From contig CACYYG010000017.1 in assembly GCA_902778535.1 (NCBI GenBank), positions 1 through 64,000 of the forward strand: DNA of 64,000 nucleotides, read 5' to 3'. A model generated the notes under the pieces. It was given only the letters and a program-made list of their open reading frames with translations. It made no database searches and had not been told where the DNA came from. Each line of letters opens with the position of its first letter. Position 1 is the first letter of the stretch. Position numbers and translations under genes: made by a program. Of the stretch, positions 17,509-26,338 are shown piece by piece. The stretch is from an uncultured Prevotellaceae bacterium. GTDB taxonomy: Bacteria; Bacteroidota; Bacteroidia; Bacteroidales; Bacteroidaceae.

Positions 17509-18502
17509 GAAAAATGCCTGTTTATTGCGTTGCTATCTGGTTGCCATGCTATTAGCGGGCGTAACCTTAAATCTCAAATCTCAAACCTCAAATCTTAAAC
17601 CCAAAATCGGTCTAGTCCTTGGTGGTGGCGGCGCCAAGGGCGGCGCTGAAGTCGGTGTGCTGAAAGTGCTGGAAGAGGCGGGCATACGTCCCGACTACAT
17701 CGTTGGCACCAGCATCGGCTCCATCGTCGGCTGTCTTTATGCCGCAGGCTACACCGCTACCGAGCTGGAAGAAATGTTCACCCAGCAGGAATGGCTATCA
17801 TTGCTCACCGACCGCCGCGCCGACCTTAGCGGTGAGCCTTATAAAGTGAAGGACGGCGTTACCTACATCTTCGGATTCCCCGTTATCGACAATAACAACC
17901 CTACCTTCGGAGTTTTGCGGGGCGGTCGTGTCGAGGAGGTACTTGACTCCATGCTGGCCGCCAAGGGCTGTGTGAAATTCAACTGCCTGCCCATTCCTTT
18001 CCGCTGTGTCGCCGCCTCAATGATGGAGGCCGAAGAAGTTGTGCTCAGCCAGGGTAAGCTGCCTCGCGCCGTCCGTGCGTCGATGGCCATCCCAGGCATC
18101 TTTAAGCCAGTAGAGATTGACGGCGAGAAACTCGTCGACGGCGGCATGATGAACAATCTGCCCGTCGACGTGTGCCGCGAGATGGGCGCCGACTTCATCA
18201 TTGCCGTCGACTTGCAACAGGAAAAGCCCAAGAACCGTGAGTCAACCGACAATATCATCACCTCCATAGCCGACATGGTGGGCCTCGGCCCCATCGCCAG
18301 GTGGGTCATCACACGTCCTGACATCACCAAGTACAACGAGAATTGCCAGCACTGCGACATCTACATCAATCCTCCCCTGCCCGACTACGACGCCTCCAGC
18401 TTCGGCAATGAGAGCATGCAGCGCATGATTGCCGTAGGCGAACAAAGCGCACGCCGTCAGTTGCCAGTCTTGCAGAGATTGTCACTCGGCGCTCAACAAT
18501 AA
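17507..18502 (+). CDS. Patatin-like phospholipase, secreted
   Basis: 331 residues from the ATG at 17507; a TTG nine bases earlier lies inside the repeat array and is less likely. A signal peptide is followed by the patatin core: oxyanion-hole GGGGAKGG (39-46), nucleophile Ser69 in GTSIG and the catalytic Asp in LVDGGMMNNLP near 200. These enzymes hydrolyse phospholipid acyl chains; Bacteroidota members are often outer-membrane or periplasmic. No C-terminal beta-barrel is present. Residues 21-32 (LNLKSQTSNLKP) are encoded by the second heptamer array, so the signal-peptide end is built from repeat DNA. Confidence 0.9.
   Translation: MKNACLLRCYLVAMLLAGVTLNLKSQTSNLKPKIGLVLGGGGAKGGAEVGVLKVLEEAGIRPDYIVGTSIGSIVGCLYAAGYTATELEEMFTQQEWLSLLTDRRADLSGEPYKVKDGVTYIFGFPVIDNNNPTFGVLRGGRVEEVLDSMLAAKGCVKFNCLPIPFRCVAASMMEAEEVVLSQGKLPRAVRASMAIPGIFKPVEIDGEKLVDGGMMNNLPVDVCREMGADFIIAVDLQQEKPKNRESTDNIITSIADMVGLGPIARWVITRPDITKYNENCQHCDIYINPPLPDYDASSFGNESMQRMIAVGEQSARRQLPVLQRLSLGAQQ
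17570..17604 (+). repeat. 7-nt tandem array, five units, right arm of an inverted pair, inside coding sequence
   Basis: AATCTCA, AATCTCA, AACCTCA, AATCTTA, AACCCAA. It is inverted relative to the array at 17474-17508: 29 of 34 positions are complementary, with 18 uninterrupted. Confidence 0.88.
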
Positions 18503-18526
18503 ATACTAAACAGCAAACACTTAACA

Positions 18527-19567
18527 TTGAAGAAGATTGTAACCTTCGGCGAGCTGCTGCTCCGCCTCTCCAAAAACGATCACCAGCGTCTGTCGCAGGG
18601 TGATTATTTTACTTGTAAATACGGCGGTAGCGAGGCAAATGTCGCCGTTTCGCTTGCCACGCTGGGCGACAAGGTGGAATATGTCACCCGTCTCCCCGAC
18701 ACCCCGGTGGGCCACGCAGGTTTGATGCGCCTGCAAGAGTTAGGCGTTGACTGCCGCCACGTATTGTTTGGCGGCCAGCGCATCGGCACTTATTATTTCG
18801 AACCAGCAGCTGGCATGCGCTCTGCCAAGGTAGTCTACGACCGCGCAAATTCCGCCAGCTCTGAGCTGAAGCCCGGCATGATGCCCTGGGAAGAGATATT
18901 GAAGGACGCCGCCGTGCTCCATGTCACCGGTATCACAGCCGCCATCTCGCGCAGCTCATTAGACGCAACCCTTGAAGCCCTTGACGTTGCCGACCGCCTC
19001 GGCGTGCTCGTTTCCTACGACATCAACTACCGCAAGAATCTCTGGCGCTACGACGGTGCCGACCCGCGTGCCACCCTCGGTCTGCTGCTCTCGCGCTGCG
19101 ACCTGATGTTTGGCGATGCCATTGAGTTCGAATATCTCTGCCAGCGAAAGCAGCCGCCCTATACCGCCACCGATACCAAGTTCGAGATGCAGATGGACGA
19201 ATACCAAGAGTGGTTCGAAGATCTCCACCGACAGTATCCCCGCTGCCGCAAGTGGCTCATGGGCATGCGCAACATGGTGGCCAGCAGCCGCCATCTGCTC
19301 ACCGCCCTACTCTATTCCAGCGACGACGGCGGAAAGAGCTATCAGCTGTTTAAAGCCCCCATTCATGACATCAACGGCGTAGTGGACCCCTCTGGCGTGG
19401 GCGATGCCTTCATGGCCGGCCTGCTACACACCGTACACGCCTTCCCCAATAATCCGCAGCTTCAAGTTAATTATTCATTAGCTGCCTCTGCTTTGAAAAA
19501 CACCATCCCTGGCGACTTCAACCTCGCCACTGATGAAGAAATAAACGAACTGTTAGCAAATCATTAA
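18527..19567 (+). CDS. kdgK: 2-keto-3-deoxygluconate kinase (PfkB family)
   Basis: 346 residues. PfkB-family sugar kinase with the N-terminal GGSEANVAVSLATLG motif and the catalytic DPSGVGDAF motif near 287. Together with uxaC 31 nt downstream it points to 2-keto-3-deoxygluconate as substrate, giving KDPG for the Entner-Doudoroff cleavage step. The start codon is TTG at 18527 (MKKIVTFGEL by homology); no ATG exists at the conserved N-terminus. The preceding 21 nt are a weak heptamer array (ACTAAAC, AGCAAAC, ACTTAAC). It forms an operon with uxaC, closed by the terminator at 21029-21076. Confidence 0.88.
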   Translation: MKKIVTFGELLLRLSKNDHQRLSQGDYFTCKYGGSEANVAVSLATLGDKVEYVTRLPDTPVGHAGLMRLQELGVDCRHVLFGGQRIGTYYFEPAAGMRSAKVVYDRANSASSELKPGMMPWEEILKDAAVLHVTGITAAISRSSLDATLEALDVADRLGVLVSYDINYRKNLWRYDGADPRATLGLLLSRCDLMFGDAIEFEYLCQRKQPPYTATDTKFEMQMDEYQEWFEDLHRQYPRCRKWLMGMRNMVASSRHLLTALLYSSDDGGKSYQLFKAPIHDINGVVDPSGVGDAFMAGLLHTVHAFPNNPQLQVNYSLAASALKNTIPGDFNLATDEEINELLANH

Positions 19568-19598
19568 AAACATATTCCATTAAAACAAACAAAAAATC

Positions 19599-21005
19599 AT
19601 GAAAGCTTTCAACGACAAGAATTTTGTCTTAGAGACTGAGATCGCTCAGGACTTGTATCACAACCATGCGGCCAAGATGCCCATCATCGACTACCACTGT
19701 CACTTGATTCCCGAGATGGTGGCCAACGACCACCGCTTCAAGAGCATCACCGAGCTATGGCTCGGCGGCGACCACTACAAATGGCGTGCCATGCGTACCA
19801 ACGGCATCGACGAGCGCTACTGCACCGGCAAGGACACCACCGACTGGGAGAAGTTCGAGAAGTGGGCCGAGACCGTGCCCTACACCCTGCGCAACCCCCT
19901 CTACCACTGGACCCACCTGGAGCTGAAGACCGCCTTCGGCATTGAGAAGCTGCTCTCGCCCAAGACCGCCCGCGAGATTTTCGACGAGTGCAACGAGAAG
20001 CTGAAGCAGCCCGAGTTCTCAGCCCGCGGACTGATGAAGCACTACCACGTGGAGTGCGTGTGCACCACCGACGACCCCGTCGACGACCTGCACAACCACA
20101 TCGAGTATGCCAAGCACAAGGCCGACGACGACCCGATGATGATTCCCGCCTGGCGCCCCGACAAGGCCATGAACATTGAGAAGCCAGAGTTCGCCGCCTA
20201 TGTCGAGCAGCTGGCGAAGGTCAGCGGCGTCAACATCGTGAAGTTCGCCGACATGGTCGATGCCCTGCAGAAGCGCCACGACTTCTTCCAGGCCAACGGC
20301 TGCCGCCTGAGCGACCACGGCATCGAGGAGTTCTACGACGAGGAGTACACCGACTCGCAGATTGAGGTCATCTTTGAGAAGGCCATGCGCGGCCAGCGCC
20401 TGTCGAACCAGGAAGTACGCCAGTACAAGAACTGCTTCCTCACCGTCATGGCCGAGATGGACGCCACGAGCGACTGGACGCAGCAGTTCCACTACGGTGC
20501 CATCCGCGACAACAACACGCTGATGTTCAACCAGCTGGGGCCCGACACCGGTTTCGACAGCATCGGCGAGTTCAACACCGCCAAGGCCATGTCGAAGTTC
20601 CTCAACAAGCTGAACATGAAGGGCAAGCTCACACGTACAATATTGTACACGCTCAACCCCTGTGCCAACGAAGTCATCGCCACCATGCTGGGCAACTTCC
20701 AGGGCGGCGAGCCTGGCAAGATACAGTTCGGCAGCGGCTGGTGGTTCAACGACCAGATGGACGGCATGATCAAGCAGATGAACGCCCTGTCCGTCCTCGG
20801 CCTGCTCAGCCGCTTCGTGGGCATGCTCACCGACAGCCGCTCGTTCCTCAGCTATCCGCGCCACGAGTATTTCCGCCGCATCCTCTGCAACCTCTTAGGC
20901 AACGACGTGGAGAAGGGCCTGCTGCCCGACGACCGCGAACTGCTCGGACGTATGGTCGAGGACATCAGCTACAACAACGCCCGCCGCTATTTCAAGTTCT
21001 ACTAA
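19599..21005 (+). CDS. uxaC: Glucuronate isomerase
   Basis: 468 residues, the normal length of UxaC, which converts D-glucuronate to D-fructuronate and D-galacturonate to D-tagaturonate. The metal-binding HxH is at H33/H35 (DYHCHL). The C-terminal GMLTDSRSFLSYPRHEYFRR block is typical. It starts the hexuronate branch that ends at KdgK, encoded just upstream. Very GC-rich with strong codon bias, suggesting high expression. Confidence 0.96.
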   Translation: MKAFNDKNFVLETEIAQDLYHNHAAKMPIIDYHCHLIPEMVANDHRFKSITELWLGGDHYKWRAMRTNGIDERYCTGKDTTDWEKFEKWAETVPYTLRNPLYHWTHLELKTAFGIEKLLSPKTAREIFDECNEKLKQPEFSARGLMKHYHVECVCTTDDPVDDLHNHIEYAKHKADDDPMMIPAWRPDKAMNIEKPEFAAYVEQLAKVSGVNIVKFADMVDALQKRHDFFQANGCRLSDHGIEEFYDEEYTDSQIEVIFEKAMRGQRLSNQEVRQYKNCFLTVMAEMDATSDWTQQFHYGAIRDNNTLMFNQLGPDTGFDSIGEFNTAKAMSKFLNKLNMKGKLTRTILYTLNPCANEVIATMLGNFQGGEPGKIQFGSGWWFNDQMDGMIKQMNALSVLGLLSRFVGMLTDSRSFLSYPRHEYFRRILCNLLGNDVEKGLLPDDRELLGRMVEDISYNNARRYFKFY

Positions 21006-21028
21006 GACGTAGGACATTTCCTATCAGT

Positions 21029-21076
21029 TGCGCAGCCACTCCTTCTGTTTACAGAGAAGTGGCTGCGCACTTTTTT
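21029..21076 (+). terminator. Terminator of kdgK-uxaC
   Basis: Perfect 12-bp stem TGCGCAGCCACT (21029-21040) with AGTGGCTGCGCA (21058-21069), then C and six T. Confidence 0.88.
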
Positions 21077-21089
21077 ACCCAAAGCGGTT

Positions 21090-21202
21090 GTTTCATTTTG
21101 TTTCAAGCTTAGAAACAAAGTGTTTCGGCCGTAAAAACAAAGTGTTTCAGCCGCTGAAACAAAGTGTTTCAAGCACAGAAAATTTTTGAAACACTTTGTT
21201 TC
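21090..21202. repeat. Array of 15-bp palindromic units at 22-bp pitch
   Basis: Units GAAACAAAGTGTTTC at 21112-21126 and 21156-21170, a one-mismatch copy at 21134-21148, a degenerate copy at 21090-21104 (same 22-bp register) and an inverted exact copy at 21188-21202. The spacers are 7 bp, except for 17 bp before the last unit. The same family occurs reversed at 38527-38639. Confidence 0.88.
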
Positions 21203-21287
21203 ATGCAAATAACCAAAACTAAAACACGGTCGGCAAAGTCTGCTCAACCGTGTCGACAATCAGCGCAATAGCTAGACACTTCATCAA

Positions 21288-21335
21288 AAAACGCTTCGCG
21301 TTCTGTGTCAATCGATACAGAACGCGAAGCGTTTT
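21288..21335. terminator. 19-bp perfect hairpin, probable bidirectional terminator
   Basis: Arms 21288-21306 and 21317-21335 pair perfectly over 19 bp, with AAAA at the left edge and TTTT at the right edge and a 10-nt loop. Confidence 0.75.
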
Positions 21336-21389
21336 ATAACGTATGGTTACAATTTTCCCTGATAATTCTTTTATTCAGAAAAAAATGAG

Positions 21390-21397
21390 TAACTTTG
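21390..21397 (+). promoter_or_regulatory. -7 element TAACTTTG for the FHA gene
   Basis: TAACTTTG 22 nt before the start codon at 21420; no clear TTG at the expected distance. Confidence 0.5.
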
Positions 21398-21419
21398 CCC
21401 CCGCTTTACATTATTAATT

Positions 21420-22295
21420 ATGGACATGGAAGTAGACAACGAGCCCCAACCGCTCAGAATTATTGGTATACCCAAAAGAAAAGACGGCAGATACGTGCTT
21501 GACGAATTTGCCATTGTAAACCGAGAGTGTGGATGGATATGTCCACGCTGCAACGAGGAAGTACGCATCTGTCCCACGAAGGCTGGTGAGCAGACGTTCA
21601 CCTGTAAGCACTGCAATGCCTCCTTCACCTTGCGAGTAGATGCCGATGCCAGCACATTTATGCTTAGCAAGAAAAAGCCTGCCGCTGCCTCGTCACCTGC
21701 CGCAGCCTCATCAAATGCTGAAGTCAAAAGCGGCATCGGTCTTGTTGCCGCTGCCGTTGTCCAGAAGCCTGCAAGAGGTATGCTCTTGACGGCCGATGAC
21801 GACGAACCTGCTGTCAAGAATTACTCGAAGGCTGACAATCAAGTTTCTGATGTTGAGCGTATTAAGGCAAACAAGCCAAAAACAGAAAGCAGCCATGACG
21901 ATGCCGACTGTGAGACGAAATTAGGGGCAAGTGCCAAAAAAGAGGAAAGAGGAGAGCGTAAAGAGCAGGAGTCGACAGGAGAGTTGGTGTGGGGCGGATT
22001 GTTCAGCCGCAAACACTTCAAGCTGATTGCAGGCTCGACCATCATCGGACGCAAAGACAAGAAAACGCCTTCCGACCTGGAGTTCGACGATCCGGAGATG
22101 AGCCGCCGCTCAGTGAAGATTGACGCCATTCCCAACGGACAGGGAGGTTTCTCTTTCACACTTACCGTGCTGAAGGCACTGAATTCCGTCAAGGTAAACA
22201 ATCAAACAGTTGCTGTCGGCGATAGTGTCAAGCTCGAAAACCAGGCAACCATCACTATGGGCAAGACCTCATTCAAATTGAAAATTGAAGATTGA
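21420..22295 (+). CDS. Zinc-ribbon and FHA-domain protein
   Basis: 291 residues. N-terminal zinc ribbon with C41, C44, C62 and C65 (CPRC and CKHC). A low-complexity Ala/Ser and charged linker (about 80-190) leads to a C-terminal FHA domain with STIIGRK, SRRSVKI and NSVKVNNQ, a phosphothreonine-binding fold. It is probably a cytoplasmic phospho-signalling adaptor; no kinase or secretion genes adjoin it, so its pathway is unknown. ATG 21420 and a second ATG at 21426 are both possible. The last codons overlap a heptamer array. Confidence 0.85.
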   Translation: MDMEVDNEPQPLRIIGIPKRKDGRYVLDEFAIVNRECGWICPRCNEEVRICPTKAGEQTFTCKHCNASFTLRVDADASTFMLSKKKPAAASSPAAASSNAEVKSGIGLVAAAVVQKPARGMLLTADDDEPAVKNYSKADNQVSDVERIKANKPKTESSHDDADCETKLGASAKKEERGERKEQESTGELVWGGLFSRKHFKLIAGSTIIGRKDKKTPSDLEFDDPEMSRRSVKIDAIPNGQGGFSFTLTVLKALNSVKVNNQTVAVGDSVKLENQATITMGKTSFKLKIED

Positions 22296-22302
22296 TTATT
22301 GC
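22275..22302 (+). repeat. 7-nt tandem array, four units, across a stop codon
   Basis: AAATTGA, AAATTGA, AGATTGA, TTATTGC, covering the last residues and stop codon of the FHA gene. Confidence 0.7.
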
Positions 22303-22335
22303 CTTCAAAATGCGAGAAATAAAACACAGAATAAT

Positions 22336-23928
22336 ATGAAGAAACAATTACTTACAGCTATCTTTGCATGGGCATCGTTTTCCGGCATTAGCGCACAGGA
22401 CGCCACTGCCACCATACATCTGGGGCAAGGTCAGCAGAAAATCAACAAAGAGATTTACGGACAGTTTTCCGAGCATCTGGGCTCGTGCATCTATGGCGGT
22501 CTGTGGGTAGGGCCTGAGTCGAAGATTCCCAACATCGACGGCTACCGTAAGGATGTTTTCAATGCTCTGAAGGCACTAAAGATTCCTGTGATGCGCTGGC
22601 CGGGCGGATGTTTTGCCGACGACTACCACTGGATGGACGGCATCGGACCGAAGAAAGACCGCCCCTCACTTCGTAATAACAACTGGGGCGGTACCATCGA
22701 GGACAACTCCTTCGGTACCCATGAGTTCCTCAACCTTTGCGAGATGCTGGGCTGCGAACCCTACATCAGCGGCAATGTGGGCTCCGGCACCGTGAAAGAG
22801 ATGGCCCAGTGGGTGGAATACATGACCAGCGACGGCGACACGCCAATGGCTCGTCTGCGTCGGCAGAACGGGCGCGACAAGGCTTGGAAGGTGAAATATT
22901 TCGGCATCGGCAACGAGGCCTGGGGATGCGGTGGAAACATGACTCCAGAATACTATTCAAACGAGTATCGTAAGTTCAACACTTACCTGCGCGACCAGCC
23001 CGGCAACCGTCTCTACCGTATAGCCAGTGGTGCCAGCGACTACGACTACAACTGGACAGAGGTGCTGATGAAAAATATAGGATTCCAGATGAACGGCGTC
23101 AGCCTACACTATTACACCTGCTCTGGATGGAATGGTCCGAAAGGCTCGGCTACCAACTTTAATACCGACCAGTATTACTGGGCACTGGGCAAATGTCTGG
23201 AAATTGAGGAAGTCATCAAGAAGCACAAGGCCATTATGGACGAGAAAGACCCGGAGGGGCGCATTGGCCTGCTCGTTGATGAGTGGGGCACCTGGTGGGA
23301 CGAGGAGCCTGGCACCATTCCCGGACACCTCTTCCAGCAGAACGCCCTGCGCGATGCTTTCGTGGCCTCGCTCTCGCTGAACGTTTTCCACAAATACACC
23401 GACCGCGTGAAGATGGCTAACATTGCACAGGTGGTGAACGTCCTTCAGTCGATGATTCTCACCGACCAGGAAGGAACGGGCCACATGGTGCTGACTCCCA
23501 CCTACCACGTCTTTGAAATGTACACCCCGTTCCAGGAGGCCATCTATCTGCCTGTTGATCTTGAGACGGAGATCATACCCGTGAGCAAGGCCTACTTCAA
23601 GGAGAAGGAGAACGCCGCCGATGCCGGTTATCGCCCATGCCCCCTGCTTTCTGCTTCGGCAGCCAAGACACAGGATGGCAGCATCGTCTTCGCCCTGACC
23701 AATGTGTCGCTCGACAAGGAGCAGACTGTCAGCGTCAGCATTGATGACTTCAAGGCAAAAACTGTCAGCGGGCGTATCCTGACCAGCCAAAAGGCCGATG
23801 ACTACAACGACTTCGAGCATCCCAACCGTGTTCAGCCGAAAGACTTCAAGGATGCCAAGATTACCAAAGACGGCAAACTCAGCGTGAAGATGCCTGCCAA
23901 AAGCGTCGTCGTGCTCACCATCAAGTAG
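22336..23928 (+). CDS. Alpha-L-arabinofuranosidase, GH51
   Basis: 530 residues from ATG 22336; the earlier ATG at 22285 overlaps the preceding gene and lacks the signal peptide. The signal peptide (MKKQLLTAIFAWASFSGISA) indicates export. Catalytic acid/base Glu194 lies in GNEAWG and nucleophile Glu316 in VDEWGTW, within the GH51 TIM barrel, followed by the beta-sandwich C-terminal domain. It removes arabinose side chains from arabinoxylan or arabinan. The next gene (NfnAB) starts 24 nt later but is functionally unrelated. Confidence 0.94.
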   Translation: MKKQLLTAIFAWASFSGISAQDATATIHLGQGQQKINKEIYGQFSEHLGSCIYGGLWVGPESKIPNIDGYRKDVFNALKALKIPVMRWPGGCFADDYHWMDGIGPKKDRPSLRNNNWGGTIEDNSFGTHEFLNLCEMLGCEPYISGNVGSGTVKEMAQWVEYMTSDGDTPMARLRRQNGRDKAWKVKYFGIGNEAWGCGGNMTPEYYSNEYRKFNTYLRDQPGNRLYRIASGASDYDYNWTEVLMKNIGFQMNGVSLHYYTCSGWNGPKGSATNFNTDQYYWALGKCLEIEEVIKKHKAIMDEKDPEGRIGLLVDEWGTWWDEEPGTIPGHLFQQNALRDAFVASLSLNVFHKYTDRVKMANIAQVVNVLQSMILTDQEGTGHMVLTPTYHVFEMYTPFQEAIYLPVDLETEIIPVSKAYFKEKENAADAGYRPCPLLSASAAKTQDGSIVFALTNVSLDKEQTVSVSIDDFKAKTVSGRILTSQKADDYNDFEHPNRVQPKDFKDAKITKDGKLSVKMPAKSVVVLTIK

Positions 23929-23952
23929 TAAAGAAAAGCAATACAAACATAT

Positions 23953-26307
23953 ATGAACAAGATTGTTAGAAAGGAACAGTTCTCGGAGAAGGTCTTTCTT
24001 TTCGAGATTGAGGCACCGTTGATTGCCAAGAGTCGCAAGGCGGGTAACTTCGTCATTGTGCGCGTCGACCAGAAAGGCGAGCGTATGCCGCTCACCATTG
24101 CCGGCGCCGACATCGACAAGGGCACCATCACGCTGGTGGTGCAGATGGTAGGCCTCTCAAGTAAGAAACTGTGCAGCCTGAACGAGGGTGAATACATAGC
24201 CGACGTGGTGGGTCCATTGGGCAATCCCACGCATATCGAGAATTTCGGCACCGTGGTCTGTGCAGGCGGCGGACTGGGCGTAGCGCCTATGCTGCCTATC
24301 ATCCAGGCCCTGAAGAAAGCCGGCAACCGTGTGCTCTCGGTCATGGCCGGACGCTCGAAAGACCTCATCATCTTAGAAGATAAAGTGCGCGAGAGTTCTG
24401 ACGAGGTCATCATTATGACCGACGACGGCTCTTATGGCGAGAAAGGCGTGGTTACCGTCGGCATCGAGAAGTTTATTGAGCAGGAACATGTCGACAAGGT
24501 GTTCGCTATTGGTCCTCCCATTATGATGAAGTTCTCAAATCTCACCGCTCAGAAGCACAACATCCCCTGCGAAGTGTCGTTGAACACCATCATGGTGGAC
24601 GGCACAGGCATGTGCGGCGCCTGCCGTTTGACCATCGGCGGTAAGACAAAGTTTGTCTGCATCGACGGTCCCGAGTTCGACGGTGCCCTCGTCGACTGGG
24701 ACGAGATGTTCAAGCGCATGGGCACATTCAAGCGTGCTGAGCAGGAGGAGATGGAACACTACGAGGAGCACTTGGCCAGTGCCAGCGTGCCCGAGGCAAC
24801 ACCCTCGGGAACCACAGACATCGTCATGGACAACGACCCCACGAACGATACTATAGAGACGCTCACCGACAAAAAAGCCCCGTGGCGTCAGGAACTGCGC
24901 ACTGCTGTGAAGCCCAAGGAGCGCATGCTGATAGAGCGCGTCGTCATGCCAGAGCTCGACCCCGTCTATCGCGCCACTACGCGTACCGAAGAGGTAAACA
25001 TAGGCCTGACCAAGGAGATGGCCATGCAGGAGGCCAAGCGCTGTCTGGATTGCCCCAAGCCGTCGTGCATTGAGGGCTGCCCCGTCAGCATTGATATTCC
25101 CTCGTTCATCAAGAACATTGAGCGCGGACAGTTCCTGGCTGCTGCCAAGGTGCTGAAGAACACGTCATCGCTGCCAGCCGTCTGTGGCCGCGTCTGCCCA
25201 CAGGAGAAACAGTGCGAGAGCAAGTGTGTCCATCTGAAGAGTGGCGGCAAGCCCGTGGCCATCGGCTACCTGGAGCGTTTCGCTGCCGACTATGAGCGTG
25301 AGAGCGGCAATATCTCACTGCCCGAGATAGCTCCGTCAAACGGCATCAAGATTGCCGTAGTAGGCTCTGGCCCTGCAGGCCTGAGCTTTGCCGGCGATAT
25401 GGTAAAGAAAGGCTATGATGTCTATGTCTTCGAGGCCTTGCACGAGATTGGCGGCGTGCTGAAGTACGGTATCCCCGAGTTCCGTCTGCCCAATAAGATT
25501 GTAGATGTGGAGATTGAGAACTTGGCCAAGATGGGTGTCCACTTCCAGACCGACGTCATTGTGGGCAAAACCATTAGTGTTGAGCAACTTGAGGAGCTGG
25601 GATTCAAGGGAATCTTCGTTGGCTCAGGTGCAGGTCTGCCCAACTTCATGAACATTCCTGGGGAGAACAGCATCAACATTATGTCGTCGAATGAATATCT
25701 CACCCGCGTCAACCTGATGGACGCTGCCAACCCGACGACCGACACGCCCATCAACTTCGGCAAGAACGTGCTTGTAGTCGGTGGCGGCAACACCGCTATG
25801 GACTCATGCCGTACGGCAAAGCGCTTAGGCGGCAACGTTACGCTGGTCTATCGTCGTTCTGAGCAGGAGATGCCGGCCCGTCTGGAGGAGGTGAAGCACG
25901 CTAAGGAGGAGGGAATCAACTTCCTCACGCTGCACAATCCCATCGAGTACAAGGCCGACGAGACGGGGGCCGTCTGTCAGGCTGTGCTGCAAGTGATGGA
26001 ACTTGGCGAACCTGACGCAAGCGGACGCCGCTCACCGGTGCCCGTAGAAGGCAAGACGGTGACACTCGACGTCGACCAAGTCATTGTGGCCGTAGGTGTC
26101 AGTCCCAACCCGCTGGTGCCGAAGAGCATTGAGGGTCTGGAGCTTGGCCGAAAGAACACCATCGTTGTCAATGAGGGTATGCAGTCGGCACGCAGCGAGA
26201 TATTCGCCGGCGGCGACATCGTGCGCGGTGGCGCCACCGTCATCCTCGCTATGGGCGACGGTCGCCGTGCTGCCCAGCACATGGACGAATACCTGCAAAA
26301 CAAATAG
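23953..26307 (+). CDS. NfnAB-type fusion: FAD/NAD reductase plus GltD-like subunit
   Basis: 784 residues. Residues 1-270 form a ferredoxin-NADP reductase / PyrK-like module with a [2Fe-2S] site (C221, C224, C236 in GTGMCGACRL). Residues from about 330 form a GltD-like module with the cysteine set CLDCPKPSCIEGCP and CGRVCPQEKQCESKC for [4Fe-4S] clusters, and two dinucleotide folds (VGSGPAGLSFAG, VVGGGNTAMDS). As a fused NfnA-NfnB it would transfer electrons between NADH, NADPH and ferredoxin by bifurcation. The gene is also often annotated as NADPH-dependent glutamate synthase, but no large GltB subunit is nearby, which favours the transhydrogenase role. Confidence 0.88.
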   Translation: MNKIVRKEQFSEKVFLFEIEAPLIAKSRKAGNFVIVRVDQKGERMPLTIAGADIDKGTITLVVQMVGLSSKKLCSLNEGEYIADVVGPLGNPTHIENFGTVVCAGGGLGVAPMLPIIQALKKAGNRVLSVMAGRSKDLIILEDKVRESSDEVIIMTDDGSYGEKGVVTVGIEKFIEQEHVDKVFAIGPPIMMKFSNLTAQKHNIPCEVSLNTIMVDGTGMCGACRLTIGGKTKFVCIDGPEFDGALVDWDEMFKRMGTFKRAEQEEMEHYEEHLASASVPEATPSGTTDIVMDNDPTNDTIETLTDKKAPWRQELRTAVKPKERMLIERVVMPELDPVYRATTRTEEVNIGLTKEMAMQEAKRCLDCPKPSCIEGCPVSIDIPSFIKNIERGQFLAAAKVLKNTSSLPAVCGRVCPQEKQCESKCVHLKSGGKPVAIGYLERFAADYERESGNISLPEIAPSNGIKIAVVGSGPAGLSFAGDMVKKGYDVYVFEALHEIGGVLKYGIPEFRLPNKIVDVEIENLAKMGVHFQTDVIVGKTISVEQLEELGFKGIFVGSGAGLPNFMNIPGENSINIMSSNEYLTRVNLMDAANPTTDTPINFGKNVLVVGGGNTAMDSCRTAKRLGGNVTLVYRRSEQEMPARLEEVKHAKEEGINFLTLHNPIEYKADETGAVCQAVLQVMELGEPDASGRRSPVPVEGKTVTLDVDQVIVAVGVSPNPLVPKSIEGLELGRKNTIVVNEGMQSARSEIFAGGDIVRGGATVILAMGDGRRAAQHMDEYLQNK

Positions 26308-26338
26308 TGTGCTTTGCGCTATTCCGCAGAGAAATAAC

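Larger units (their letters stand above)
21203..21419. other. Gene-free spacer before the FHA gene
   Basis: Completes the 414-bp gap after uxaC. It holds a long perfect hairpin (21288-21335) and the FHA-gene -7 element at 21390-21397; nothing coding is seen. Confidence 0.6.

Noticed and set aside
20019-20864. 281-codon minus-strand ORF opposite uxaC
   Set aside because: uxaC is unambiguous; the opposite frame is open because of GC-ending codons.
21090-21202. CRISPR array
   Set aside because: Units are 15 bp with 7-bp recurring spacers and no cas genes; incompatible with CRISPR.
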